Shown here: piece by piece, positions 1 to 8,783 of the stretch
Numbering within the stretch: position 1 is the stretch's first letter
Layout of the letters: each line of letters opens with the position of its first letter
NCBI RefSeq assembly: GCF_009176705.1
Contig: NZ_AP021846.1
Span: 1,768,001 to 1,832,000 of the forward strand
Length of the DNA stretch: 64,000 bases
Direction: 5' to 3'
Source: Pseudoalteromonas sp. A25
GTDB lineage: Bacteria; Pseudomonadota; Gammaproteobacteria; Enterobacterales; Alteromonadaceae
Notes under the pieces: generated by a model
The model's input: the letters and a program-made list of their open reading frames with translations, nothing else
The model's database searches: none
Told to the model about the DNA's origin: nothing
Program-made: the position numbers and the translations under genes

Positions 1-308
1 CCGTAGCACACTGCAGCGCTGATCCGAAGTTCACCACTGGGTGAGTCATTCAAGTGCTTTAATGCGCTTTCACAATGATTTAGGCGGGTTAACATTTCTT
101 TGACCGTATCAGCGTATTGGCTTCCAGCTTGAGTGATATTTAGCTGTCGTGTTGAGCGCTGAAAGAGCGTTAATCCTAACTGAGTTTCTAAGCGACTAAT
201 TGCTTTGCTAACGGTAGATGGATCTGTATTACATATTCTAGCGGCACCAGCAAAGCTGCCCTCATCACATGTAGCAATAAACAATTCTAAAGAACGTAAT
301 TTGTCCAT
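1..308 (-). CDS. LysR-family transcriptional regulator, N-terminal part
   Basis: The frame opens at an ATG at 306-308 on the minus strand and runs off the left edge of the window after about 102 codons, so only the DNA-binding part is visible. Residues 4-60 form the winged helix-turn-helix of the LysR family, with the typical pattern ELFIATCDEGSF (8-19), then DPSTVSKAISRLE (29-41) and the LFQRSTR segment that follows. The effector-binding domain lies outside. The gene is divergent from the MFS transporter at 463, and LysR proteins commonly control the divergent neighbour; that role is inferred from position only. The regulated ligand is unknown. Confidence 0.9.
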   Translation of the reverse strand, partial: MDKLRSLELFIATCDEGSFAGAARICNTDPSTVSKAISRLETQLGLTLFQRSTRQLNITQAGSQYADTVKEMLTRLNHCESALKHLNDSPSGELRISAAVCY

Positions 309-462
309 AGTAACTTTCCTATTTGCACCGAGCGCTCAACTATATCAAAAAGATTCATGAATAGTATTCACTACAAAAAGGTGAAAGCGACTATTTTTTA
401 AATTTTTCATGTCCTTAGAATTTAGCTCATCGTATCGAGTGGGTTAGATTTAGGAGGTCGCT
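309..462. promoter_or_regulatory. Divergent intergenic region between lysR and the MFS gene
   Basis: This 154-base spacer must hold the promoters of both divergent genes. The sequence just before 463 contains a strong ribosome binding site TAGGAGGT at 451-458, which selects the TTG at 463 as start of the transporter. No exact LysR-type T-N11-A box was singled out with confidence. Confidence 0.5.
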
Positions 463-1626
463 TTGCAGCATATTGTTACGCATGAGAGATTGAATAGGCA
501 GGAAAGTACAAGAATATGGACGTACTTTTGTTTGGCGTTTATTGCTATGTCAGGGGTGTTTTATGTCAACTTTCTACCTAGTGTGGTAAGTACGTTAGTA
601 CACTCAGGAAGTTTTAATGAGGTTCAGGCTGGGCAAATTGTTGCTTTTAACGGCTACGGCAGCCTAATTGGCAGTACTGTGGCTGTATTTATGGTGAGAG
701 TAGTTGCGTGGCGGTCCGTTATTTCGCTTTCATTGTTGATAATGGCAGCGATAGATTTGAGCACTATTTGGATAGACAGCTATAGCACCATGCTAGCGTG
801 GCGTTTTGGCTCCGGCATTGTTGGTGGTGTAATAGTTGGTATTGCTTTTTCAGTCATCGCTAGGCTAAAAGACCCTGATCGCGGCTTCGCATTACTGATT
901 TTTTTACAGTTTGCATGTGGCTCTATGGTTATATATTTATTACCAAATGATGAGACGGGATCTGCTCATCAAGTTGTATTCGCCGTGATGGGGGGTTGCG
1001 CTTTATTGGCTTTGCTACTTGTTTGTTTACTCCCAGCTTTAGTATTGAGAAACAACCAGTTTTTAACAAGACAACGAACAACAGGTAAAAAAGCCGCTTC
1101 ATGTTTATTGTTATTGGCTATTGTCTTGTATTTAGCTGCTGCAAACGCAATCTGGGCGTATGTTGGGCTCATCGGCAAGCAAACCCTTCTCGAATCTGAG
1201 CGAATAAATACCTATATTGCGTGCACAGGGCTACTCGGTTTATTAGGGGCGCTGTGGCCTGTCATAAACTCCAATCGATATGGACGTTTAAACTGGGTTG
1301 TCACAGCGGTGGGCATGTCGGTTATCTCTGCAGTTATGCTTAGCTTTTCAAACATACCGCTCATGTTTATTGGTGCAATGGCCCTTTTATTTTTTGCATG
1401 GCCTGCCGTGCATTCATATTTATTAGCTGCAAGTGCTCAGTTAGATAGCAGCGGTAAACTAAGTGCGATATCAGCGGTTATTTCATATTTAGGCTTAGCG
1501 TCAGGGCCCATGTTTGGTGCAAGTTTATTGGAGCAAGGGAGCTTTAGCACGATGCTGTATGCCTGTGCGGCAACTTTCTTCTTGAGCTTAATCGCATCAA
1601 TTAAGCCATTGAAGCGCTGTGAGTAA
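463..1626 (+). CDS. MFS-family transporter
   Basis: A 387-residue polytopic membrane protein with roughly a dozen hydrophobic segments, arranged as two halves around a polar loop near residue 200 (LTRQRTTGKK). The architecture fits a major facilitator superfamily permease of the small, proton-coupled type. The start is a TTG, chosen because an almost perfect Shine-Dalgarno AGGAGG lies five bases upstream. The substrate cannot be told from sequence. It is divergent from a LysR gene and is followed after 52 bases by a CMD-like gene, so it may be the first gene of a small operon running to 3249. Confidence 0.8.
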   Translation: MQHIVTHERLNRQESTRIWTYFCLAFIAMSGVFYVNFLPSVVSTLVHSGSFNEVQAGQIVAFNGYGSLIGSTVAVFMVRVVAWRSVISLSLLIMAAIDLSTIWIDSYSTMLAWRFGSGIVGGVIVGIAFSVIARLKDPDRGFALLIFLQFACGSMVIYLLPNDETGSAHQVVFAVMGGCALLALLLVCLLPALVLRNNQFLTRQRTTGKKAASCLLLLAIVLYLAAANAIWAYVGLIGKQTLLESERINTYIACTGLLGLLGALWPVINSNRYGRLNWVVTAVGMSVISAVMLSFSNIPLMFIGAMALLFFAWPAVHSYLLAASAQLDSSGKLSAISAVISYLGLASGPMFGASLLEQGSFSTMLYACAATFFLSLIASIKPLKRCE

Positions 1627-1678
1627 CCTACAGGTATAAACAACCAATCTAAAATCCACACTTATTAAAGGAAAGAAT

Positions 1679-2248
1679 ATGTTTAGGTATCTGTTAAACA
1701 AAACCCTCTTGTCTACAAAAAATAAATACGATTACGATATTCGGTACATGCAACAAATACTAAATACAGATCTTATCGCATTTATTAAATTTATGGGGTT
1801 TCAATCCATGTCGTCGCATTGCAAAAACGTGCCAATCGATGTCATTTATGCTGCGCGGCTACGTGCGATCATTTGGGAAGACTGTGGACCATGCACTCAA
1901 CTGGTCACAAACATGGCGCTGGAGGAAAGCGTAAACTCAAAGACCGTGGAAGGGATCATCAATTGGGATGTAAGTTTGTTGCCAAATAACGTCATTTTAG
2001 TAATGGAATTTTCTGATTTAGTGCTTACACATAATCCAAAAGCCGATGAACTCAGAAAAACCATTAGACAAAAATGGGGAGAGAAAGGCCTTGTAAGTAT
2101 TGTGCTTGCAATCAGTTCTATGCGTGTCTACCCAACACTAAAGTATGCATTAGGGTTTGGTACAGCGTGTACGCGGGTGAATGTTAAAGGGGCACAGTTA
2201 GTACCAAGCAGAAAACTCAAGCTGATCGATGGGGCGCATAATGATTAG
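1679..2248 (+). CDS. Carboxymuconolactone decarboxylase/AhpD-like protein
   Basis: This 189-residue protein has a Cys-x-x-Cys pair at residues 69-72 inside EDCGPCTQL, followed by a helix-rich region, as in AhpD and carboxymuconolactone decarboxylase-like proteins, where the two cysteines cycle as a redox pair. The N-terminal 40 residues look like an extra extension. The start has a clear AAAGGAAAG ribosome site. Its 3' end overlaps the next gene by eight bases, indicating translational coupling. The function is a guess from the motif: a thiol-dependent peroxidase or reductase-like role is possible, but no reaction can be assigned. Confidence 0.6.
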   Translation: MFRYLLNKTLLSTKNKYDYDIRYMQQILNTDLIAFIKFMGFQSMSSHCKNVPIDVIYAARLRAIIWEDCGPCTQLVTNMALEESVNSKTVEGIINWDVSLLPNNVILVMEFSDLVLTHNPKADELRKTIRQKWGEKGLVSIVLAISSMRVYPTLKYALGFGTACTRVNVKGAQLVPSRKLKLIDGAHND

Positions 2249-2645
2249 AAGCGTTGTTGCGATAACGGCTGCCATCATGGGGGTACTTTCGTTGGCGAAT
2301 GGTATTTTCATGGTGATATCTCCCGAACCTTGGTACTGGGCGGTACCCGGGGTGGCAGAAAGGGGGCCTTTTAATCAGCACTTTATTCGCGATTTGGGTT
2401 TTATTTATGGGTTAATCGGTAGCTCGTATCTATGCGGTTTATTATATATCAGCCAGCGTGTTGCGCTTTGGTGCCTATCATCTGCCTGGTTGGTATGTCA
2501 CGCCATATTCCATATTTGGGAGATCTGGGTTGGAATATGTGGGCCAGAATTCTTTTTGATTGATTTTGGTGGTGTTACTTTGCCTGCATTAGTGAGTGTT
2601 GGGCTTGTTTATAGAAGTTATAGCCGTGCAGAAAATGACTTATAA
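2241..2645 (+). CDS. Small integral membrane protein, unknown function
   Basis: A 134-residue hydrophobic protein with about four predicted membrane helices (near residues 5-25, 50-70, 80-100 and 108-128). I chose the ATG at 2241 rather than 2229 because GGGGCG sits just upstream. It overlaps the end of the CMD-like gene by eight bases and the start of the SCO gene by eleven, so the three are very probably cotranscribed and translationally coupled. Family not recognised with certainty. The neighbours suggest a role in a thiol or metal redox function, but this is only context. Confidence 0.65.
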   Translation: MIRSVVAITAAIMGVLSLANGIFMVISPEPWYWAVPGVAERGPFNQHFIRDLGFIYGLIGSSYLCGLLYISQRVALWCLSSAWLVCHAIFHIWEIWVGICGPEFFLIDFGGVTLPALVSVGLVYRSYSRAENDL

Positions 2646-3249
2646 GCGGTTTATCCAACTTTTATTCTGTTTGGGGGTTAGTCTGGGTGTGATAATGAGT
2701 TGCATAGTGCCATACCCAGCAACGCAAGCGAAGCCAATCGAGTGGTTGCGTATGAGTAAGGAGTTAGCAAACTTTAATCTTACTACCGTTGATGGCCTTT
2801 TCAATAACCAGTCTGTACAAGGGGGCTGGACTTTTATTTTGTTTGGATATATTGAATGCCCCGATATTTGTCCGCTGGGGTTGACGTTACTCTCAGAAGT
2901 TGAAACTCAGCTGTCTGATACGGCTTTTGGCAACAACGTTCAATTTGTGTTTGTAGCTGTTGACCTTAACGAACAGCAAGCGACAGAGGTCGATAAATTT
3001 ACCCAGTATTTTAGCTCATCATTGATAGGTGTTGTTGGCAAGCAGTCACAACTAAATACGCTTGCTAAGAGTTTAGGAAGTAGATATAAAATTGTCTCTG
3101 ATGGAACACGCTACTCAGTATCACATACGCCTTTCATTTCAATTGTTGACCCCAAAGGACAGCTAATAGGACGCTTTAAACACCCACAAGATGCACCAAG
3201 TTTAGTGCAACATTTTCTATCTTACGTGTCGGTATATGACAAAGATTAG
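2635..3249 (+). CDS. SCO1/SenC-family thioredoxin-fold protein
   Basis: A 204-residue protein of the SCO family, which binds copper or acts as a thiol oxidoreductase in assembly of the Cu-A site of cytochrome oxidase. It has an N-terminal membrane anchor or signal (residues 5-30), then a thioredoxin fold with the diagnostic CPDIC motif at residues 75-79 and the third metal ligand His164 in SVSHTPF. The start at 2635 overlaps the preceding membrane-protein gene. No cytochrome oxidase genes are in the window, so it may instead serve the redox pair of the CMD-like protein encoded two genes upstream. The family call is firm, the role here is open. Confidence 0.85.
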   Translation: MTYKRFIQLLFCLGVSLGVIMSCIVPYPATQAKPIEWLRMSKELANFNLTTVDGLFNNQSVQGGWTFILFGYIECPDICPLGLTLLSEVETQLSDTAFGNNVQFVFVAVDLNEQQATEVDKFTQYFSSSLIGVVGKQSQLNTLAKSLGSRYKIVSDGTRYSVSHTPFISIVDPKGQLIGRFKHPQDAPSLVQHFLSYVSVYDKD

Positions 3250-3663
3250 GTATATGTGTTTGCGCCATATTGGGGTAGTTCCTAGTTGTAAGTTAAAGCA
3301 TTATACCGTTAAAAATTGCAGTAGCTAATATCAGCAGTCGGCTTTGATATTTACGCTGCTGATTAACCTGATAAGTACTATACGCATCAAATTTCTGACT
3401 AGTTGAAAAACATGTCTGCGCATTAATCATCTAACAAGTTTCGACACGCTTTGGAAATTGTGCCCCAGAGAGTTGTGTCGACTTTCTCGAAAATGAACTT
3501 TTTAATTTTGGATATTCCCAAGTAATAGTATTTTTACATGCAAGTTACCTATGTGTGTTTTTTGTTTACAAATTTTAAACGTTATGCTTTCATGTGGCCC
3601 TAAAAAATATAAAAATATTTATAAATTAAAGCTATAGAAATATATTAGGCAAGGGAGAAAATA
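3250..3663. other. Intergenic region before the TonB receptor
   Basis: These 414 bases carry no convincing gene on either strand. The last 120 bases are very AT-rich and probably contain the promoter of the TonB receptor, ending in a good ribosome site AGGGAGA at 3652-3658. No clear repressor palindrome or riboswitch was recognised. Confidence 0.5.
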
Positions 3664-6522
3664 ATGACTAGGTCTAAACTCAGCCGTTCTATTAAGGCTG
3701 TCCTAATTGGGGGAATTGCATTTTCTGGTCACCACGCTGTGGCAAACACCAGTGAGCAAGCAGCAGATAAACAAATAGAGCGCATTGTAACGACAGGTTC
3801 TCGTATTAGTCGTGCTGATGTGGAAGGTCCTTCGCCAATTGTTGTGCTTAGCGCACAAGACATTGATGCTAAAGGTTTCAGCAATGTATATGAAGCACTT
3901 CAGTCACTATCATCAGCAACGGGTTCTACTCAAGGACAGGGTATAACAAACAGTTTTACGCCGAACGCTGAAACGGTAAACCTACGTGGTATGGGTGCAA
4001 ATCGTACGCTAGTACTACTAAATGGTCGTCGTGTAGCAAACTACCCGCGTGCATTTAACGGTCAAAACAACGTATTTAACTTGTCAACAATTAGTGCTGC
4101 AGCAATTTCTCGCATCGAAGTGCTAACTGGTGGTAGTTCAGCGGTATACGGTTCAGACGCGATTGCTGGGGTTATCAATATTATTACTAAAACAGATGTG
4201 GATGACATTACTGTACGTCTTCGTCACGCGACAACCGATCAAGGCGGCGGGGATAGCAATAAGTTCTCAATCGCTGGTGGTTTTGGTAAAGGCGGCTTAA
4301 ATGTAAGTTATGCGGTTGAGTACTCAAAGCAAGATATGTTGTTAGGCAGTGAGCGTGATTGGCTTAATGATTTTAATGATGGTCCTGCTACCAGCGAAGA
4401 GCCAGAGTATCAAACAGTAAACTCGCGCAGCATCATGGCTGGTACGATTGATGGCGGCTTTAAATATATCCATCCACAAGAGTTTGGTAATAACGTTTGT
4501 GATCAATGGGATGAATATGACTTTTCAGAACGTCCATCGCGTGGTTTTTATTGTGGTAGAGACACCACAGGTGATAGATCTTATATCAATGATAGAGAGC
4601 AGTTATCTCTATATACCAACCTGACTTATCAGATTAACAATGAGCATGAAATTTTTGCTGAAGCGCTCTACTGGGATAGTGAAGCGGCCAACCGTGGTGG
4701 CTTTGGTGTCAACTGGGGTACAAATGCATTACCAGATGGTGTTGCATTAGGTGGACAATGGGTGTGGGATGCAACAAACAAACGTTACCTATATTTAGGC
4801 CGTACCTTTACAGAGCAAGAGGTTGGCGATGTAAAGTCTCACTTTGAAGATGAGATGCTGTATACCGCAGCAGGCTTTAGAGGTACGGTATTTAGTGATT
4901 GGGGTTATGAAGTGTCGATTGCACATAGCGCATCTGACAGCTTTGAGTATGAAAACTTGGTCGCGTCTGATAAGGCAATGGCTTACTTTTTAGGCAGCCC
5001 GTTAGAGGGGACAACCAGCGAGTTTAACCCTAACTATGACCGTTTCTGGAAGCCGTTAGATAAAGCGGGTCGTGACGCAATTATTGAAGTGAACGACTCA
5101 AGCGCTGATGCTTCTGTTACTACAGTAAATGCCTCATTAACAGGTGACCTATTTGAACTTGATGCAGGCCCCATTGCGTTTGCTATGGCAGTGGAGTGGT
5201 CAACAGAAGACTATGAAATAAACGTAGACCCAAGAACCTTGGACAGAACCAAAGGTTGGGGAAACGGTTTAACCGGTACAGAGGGTAAAGGCGACCGCGA
5301 TCGCTATGGTATGGCGGTTGAATTCAGAGTACCTGTAAGCGAGCAATTACAAGCGAGCATCGCAGGTCGTTATGATTACTACGACGACGAAACAGCGGTA
5401 GATGGCGCGTTCACGTATCAGTTAGGTCTAGAATACCGTCCGCTTGAAGCGTTACTTGTTCGAGCTAATTATGGTACAACGTTTAGGGCGCCAGATATTC
5501 ACCAAGTGTTTGCTGGACCATCTGGTTTTTACAGCTCTATTACCGATTACTGGTTAGAAAGTAAGTGTGCGCAAATTGTTGGCCAACAACCTACTGGCTT
5601 ATCTGCAGCAGAGCAAGAAGCTGTCGCTTATCAGTGTGATATGAGTAGTGCGGGTAAGCTGCGTGAATCGCAAAGTTACCGCGGAGAAAGAACGGGGAAT
5701 AAAAACCTCAAAGAGGAAACAGGCTACTCGGCGACTATTGGTTTTGTGTGGAGCATTACAGACACAATGGATCTGACCACAGACTTATACCGTATTCGTA
5801 TTGAAGATCAGGTGGAAAGTTGGGATACCGATCACTTTTTCACCACTGAAGCAAAATGCCGCAACGGTCAAGAGCAAAACCAAGCGCTATGTGATGATGT
5901 ACTCAGTCGTATCGACCGCTTTGCAGTGGGTACACCAGATGTTGCGTTGACAGTGGATACGGCTCGTTCAACATATATCAACCAGTCGTTAAATGAGCAG
6001 ACAGGTGTTGATGTTAATTATAAAGCGGCCTTTGACCTTGGTGCCTATGGTGAATTTAATCTAGACCTTAAGTATACCCATGTACTAGAGGTGGTTGATC
6101 AGAAGTTCCCTGGCGACAAAGTCGACAAAGAGTACCGCGACAGCTGGTTGAACAATGACTTCCGCTCTCGTTGGGATAACCGCTTTGGTTGGAACAACGA
6201 CGACTGGAGTGTACAACTTCAGCAAACGCGTTATGGTTCTAGCTGGAACGATGAAGACCCTGATGCAACACGTAACCCATCTGATGAGCGCCGAGCATTT
6301 GCTAAGCGTATGAAGCCGTGGTTAATCTATAACTTGGGTGTTACATATTCAATTAATGATAACCATTTTGTTAAACTTGGTGTTAACAACTTGCGTGACT
6401 CGAAAGCGCGAAATGATGAAAGTTACATTGGCGGGAGACCTTGGTTTAACCGCTATAGGTACCCAGTCACAACCGCTGTCATGGGGCGTACGTTCTCATT
6501 AGAGTGGACAGGCCGTTTTTAG
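3664..6522 (+). CDS. TonB-dependent outer membrane receptor
   Basis: A 952-residue outer membrane protein with an N-terminal signal peptide (about residues 1-27, ending HHAVA), a plug domain beginning IERIVTTGSRISR with the hallmark VLLNGRRV and GGSSAVYGSDAIAGVINI segments near residues 118-175, and a long beta-barrel ending in the aromatic residue Phe (WTGRF) expected for barrel assembly. Such receptors import scarce substrates using TonB energy. The long form with GSRISR and NLRGMG motifs is the kind expanded in Alteromonadales for sugars, peptides or aromatic compounds; the substrate is unknown. It is followed by a strong terminator and converges on a polysaccharide deacetylase gene. Confidence 0.9.
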   Translation: MTRSKLSRSIKAVLIGGIAFSGHHAVANTSEQAADKQIERIVTTGSRISRADVEGPSPIVVLSAQDIDAKGFSNVYEALQSLSSATGSTQGQGITNSFTPNAETVNLRGMGANRTLVLLNGRRVANYPRAFNGQNNVFNLSTISAAAISRIEVLTGGSSAVYGSDAIAGVINIITKTDVDDITVRLRHATTDQGGGDSNKFSIAGGFGKGGLNVSYAVEYSKQDMLLGSERDWLNDFNDGPATSEEPEYQTVNSRSIMAGTIDGGFKYIHPQEFGNNVCDQWDEYDFSERPSRGFYCGRDTTGDRSYINDREQLSLYTNLTYQINNEHEIFAEALYWDSEAANRGGFGVNWGTNALPDGVALGGQWVWDATNKRYLYLGRTFTEQEVGDVKSHFEDEMLYTAAGFRGTVFSDWGYEVSIAHSASDSFEYENLVASDKAMAYFLGSPLEGTTSEFNPNYDRFWKPLDKAGRDAIIEVNDSSADASVTTVNASLTGDLFELDAGPIAFAMAVEWSTEDYEINVDPRTLDRTKGWGNGLTGTEGKGDRDRYGMAVEFRVPVSEQLQASIAGRYDYYDDETAVDGAFTYQLGLEYRPLEALLVRANYGTTFRAPDIHQVFAGPSGFYSSITDYWLESKCAQIVGQQPTGLSAAEQEAVAYQCDMSSAGKLRESQSYRGERTGNKNLKEETGYSATIGFVWSITDTMDLTTDLYRIRIEDQVESWDTDHFFTTEAKCRNGQEQNQALCDDVLSRIDRFAVGTPDVALTVDTARSTYINQSLNEQTGVDVNYKAAFDLGAYGEFNLDLKYTHVLEVVDQKFPGDKVDKEYRDSWLNNDFRSRWDNRFGWNNDDWSVQLQQTRYGSSWNDEDPDATRNPSDERRAFAKRMKPWLIYNLGVTYSINDNHFVKLGVNNLRDSKARNDESYIGGRPWFNRYRYPVTTAVMGRTFSLEWTGRF

Positions 6523-6550
6523 CTAAGTCTGTAGTCACTACAAATTGAGT

Positions 6551-6579
6551 AAAATACCCAGCTGATGCTGGGTATTTTT
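6551..6579 (+). terminator. Rho-independent terminator of the TonB receptor gene
   Basis: A 12-base stem AAAATACCCAGC pairs with GCTGGGTATTTT around a four-base loop and runs into a T tract. The A-rich 5' side means it could also end transcription of the convergent deacetylase gene. Confidence 0.85.
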
Positions 6580-6605
6580 ATGGTGTTTGCGCAAAGCTGT
6601 AGTTT

Positions 6606-8483
6606 TTAATACCAATCTTTTGGTGGGCCAAGTTCTAGACCAAGGCTTTGTGCATAATCGATCACCAGTTGTAGATCTCGTGTGCAAATTTGCCAACCTT
6701 GCTTTGCAGCTTCGCAATCATCGATCACACCATGCGATGATAAGTGAGCTGTTGTACCCTCTGCACGCGTCTTTTCTAAAAATGCCCAAACAAGTTGCCA
6801 ATTATCTTTAATAATAACCCCATCAATAGAGGCAGCTGCTTGTGGGCGTGATGATGGTCCGCCTTCGCTATCCCAGACAGTGTTAAAAAGTCTGACTGTT
6901 TCAAAACGAGCTTTAAGTTTATCCGCCACATCTGCTTTCCAGCCTGCCCAGCCATATGGGTAAGCGAAATGTTTTAGATTGTAGTCTTTGTAAAAATCAA
7001 TACACCTTTGAATTTCATCAGCCATATAGTCTCCTTCGTAACTACCAACAAATTGATGGGAGCACGAATGATGACCGATAATATGCCCATTCTTAAACAA
7101 AAGATCTGTGTATTCTCTTTGTTTTTGTGTCTTCACAAAATCCGCATTAATGTAAAATATTGCTTTCATATCATAGTTTTGCAAAACTGGATGGGCCTTT
7201 TTCCACCAAGACTCTACGTAAGCATCGTCAAAAGAAAGCATTAACCTGCCGATAGGTTTGAACTCAACAACAACAGTACAGTTTTGCGTTAGCGCCGAGG
7301 TAATGTAAGTATTATTACTGAGTTCGCCACTGCAACCTGTTACGGTTTTTATTTCATAGCCTTCGTTGGGAGAAATGGTTAAGTGAACAATACTGCCATA
7401 AGAAAAGTCGCTTTCTTCAACAGAGACCGTGCCAAGTGAAGTGTCATTGATTTCAACATCGACATTATACTGAAGTGGCTCAAAGGTTACGTTTATCAAA
7501 CAATTTTTTGAAAGCTCCGCGGTGGTATAGGTGTTGTCAGTAAGCTGACCGTCACACCCATTAACGCTTTTGAGCTGGTATCCATCGTTTGGGTAAAAAG
7601 TTAAACGTACAATCGAGCCATGATAAAAGTTGCTGTCGCTGCTGATGTTCACAGAGCCATAAGACGCGTCATTGATTGCTACTTCAACATCATAGAGTTG
7701 TTTTTCGAAAGTGACGTTTACTTTACAATCGCTGGTAAGCGGGGCCGTGGTATAATTATTGCCTTCTAGTTGACCGTTGCAACCAAAAACGTTTTTGAGT
7801 TGATGTCCTTGGCTAGGTGAAATGGCTAGGCGAACGATATCGCCATGATAAAAACTTTCTTTATTTGCTGTTACTTGGCCGAAAGAGGGCTCATTAACTT
7901 GTACGTCAACGTTATAGCGAAGCTTTTCAAAACTTGCACTGATCTCACAATCTTTTACCGCTTTACCTACAACGAAAGTACTTTTGTTGAGCTCCCCATT
8001 GCAACCTGAGACATGAGCTAGCTCGTGGCCTACGTCGGGTTCAATATCAAATGTATAGCTTTGCCCAAACTCAGCGATAGCTTTGGTAGGCTTAATTTGA
8101 CCACCGCCATTAGAATTGGTTGATAAAGTGAATTTTTGAGGCTTAAACGTGGCAGAAACTTCGCAGTCTTTAGTCAATTGTTTTATCGTATAGATATCTT
8201 CGTTCAGTATCCCGTTACATCCAGAGACTGAGTCGAGTAAGTAGCCTTGGAACGCTTCTATTTTTATGTTTAGGTTTTCTTTAGTTGTTAGCTCTGCTTT
8301 TTTTGGGTTTAATTCACCTCCAAACGAGACATTAGTTGTAACAGTAAAGCTCTCTTCTTTCACCGTTATTTGTGTTTGGTTGCCAGTTTGCTCGATTTGC
8401 TGATCTGGCTTTTTGTCGGGGTCATGGTCGGAGCATGCACTAATGAGGGTAGCTGCTATCAAAGTGCTTATTAAATTCTTCAT
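6606..8483 (-). CDS. Lipoprotein polysaccharide deacetylase with five Cys-paired repeats
   Basis: A 625-residue protein starting at the ATG at 8483 (the TTG at 8492 is in frame but less likely). It has a lipoprotein signal with lipobox LISAC, Cys17. Residues about 45-411 are five tandem repeats of 70-75 residues resembling InlB B-type bacterial repeats; each carries a GCxG and a later (D/N)C, giving ten cysteines. From about 412 comes a NodB-like deacetylase domain with the DD pair at 419-420 (LSFDDAY) and the HSCSH metal motif at 472-476, so the key metal ligands are present. It probably removes acetyl groups from an extracellular or cell-wall glycan at the cell surface. The repeats likely act as spacer or binding modules. 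Confidence 0.85.
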   Translation of the reverse strand: MKNLISTLIAATLISACSDHDPDKKPDQQIEQTGNQTQITVKEESFTVTTNVSFGGELNPKKAELTTKENLNIKIEAFQGYLLDSVSGCNGILNEDIYTIKQLTKDCEVSATFKPQKFTLSTNSNGGGQIKPTKAIAEFGQSYTFDIEPDVGHELAHVSGCNGELNKSTFVVGKAVKDCEISASFEKLRYNVDVQVNEPSFGQVTANKESFYHGDIVRLAISPSQGHQLKNVFGCNGQLEGNNYTTAPLTSDCKVNVTFEKQLYDVEVAINDASYGSVNISSDSNFYHGSIVRLTFYPNDGYQLKSVNGCDGQLTDNTYTTAELSKNCLINVTFEPLQYNVDVEINDTSLGTVSVEESDFSYGSIVHLTISPNEGYEIKTVTGCSGELSNNTYITSALTQNCTVVVEFKPIGRLMLSFDDAYVESWWKKAHPVLQNYDMKAIFYINADFVKTQKQREYTDLLFKNGHIIGHHSCSHQFVGSYEGDYMADEIQRCIDFYKDYNLKHFAYPYGWAGWKADVADKLKARFETVRLFNTVWDSEGGPSSRPQAAASIDGVIIKDNWQLVWAFLEKTRAEGTTAHLSSHGVIDDCEAAKQGWQICTRDLQLVIDYAQSLGLELGPPKDWY

Positions 8484-8734
8484 ATTATACAATAAGATAG
8501 TTAAAAATAAGGCCGCTCATTGTACCTGCAAAAGCTACAAAGTAAAGATTTTAGGGACGTGTGGTTTGGGAGCATAAATTTTATCTGAATTTAATGAATG
8601 TGCGTTTTAGTTTCATGCACTTAGGTAGTTGCAGATGGGATATTTTTTGTTATCAGAGGTTAGGTTTCATACTTTAAAGTGACTCTCCTAGCTAAGCAAG
8701 TTGGTTCAAGCTAAGAAAACTTACAAGAATAAAA

Positions 8735-8758
8735 AAACCTAGGTACAAACCTAGGTTT
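8735..8758 (-). terminator. Terminator of asnS
   Basis: A perfect nine-base stem AAACCTAGG / CCTAGGTTT with a six-base loop lies just after the asnS stop on the minus strand and is followed there by a run of T residues (the A run at 8731-8737 on the plus strand). The rest of the 8493-8783 spacer shows no gene. Confidence 0.85.
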
Positions 8759-8783
8759 TAAGAAAGTCGTACTTTAGTGTAGC

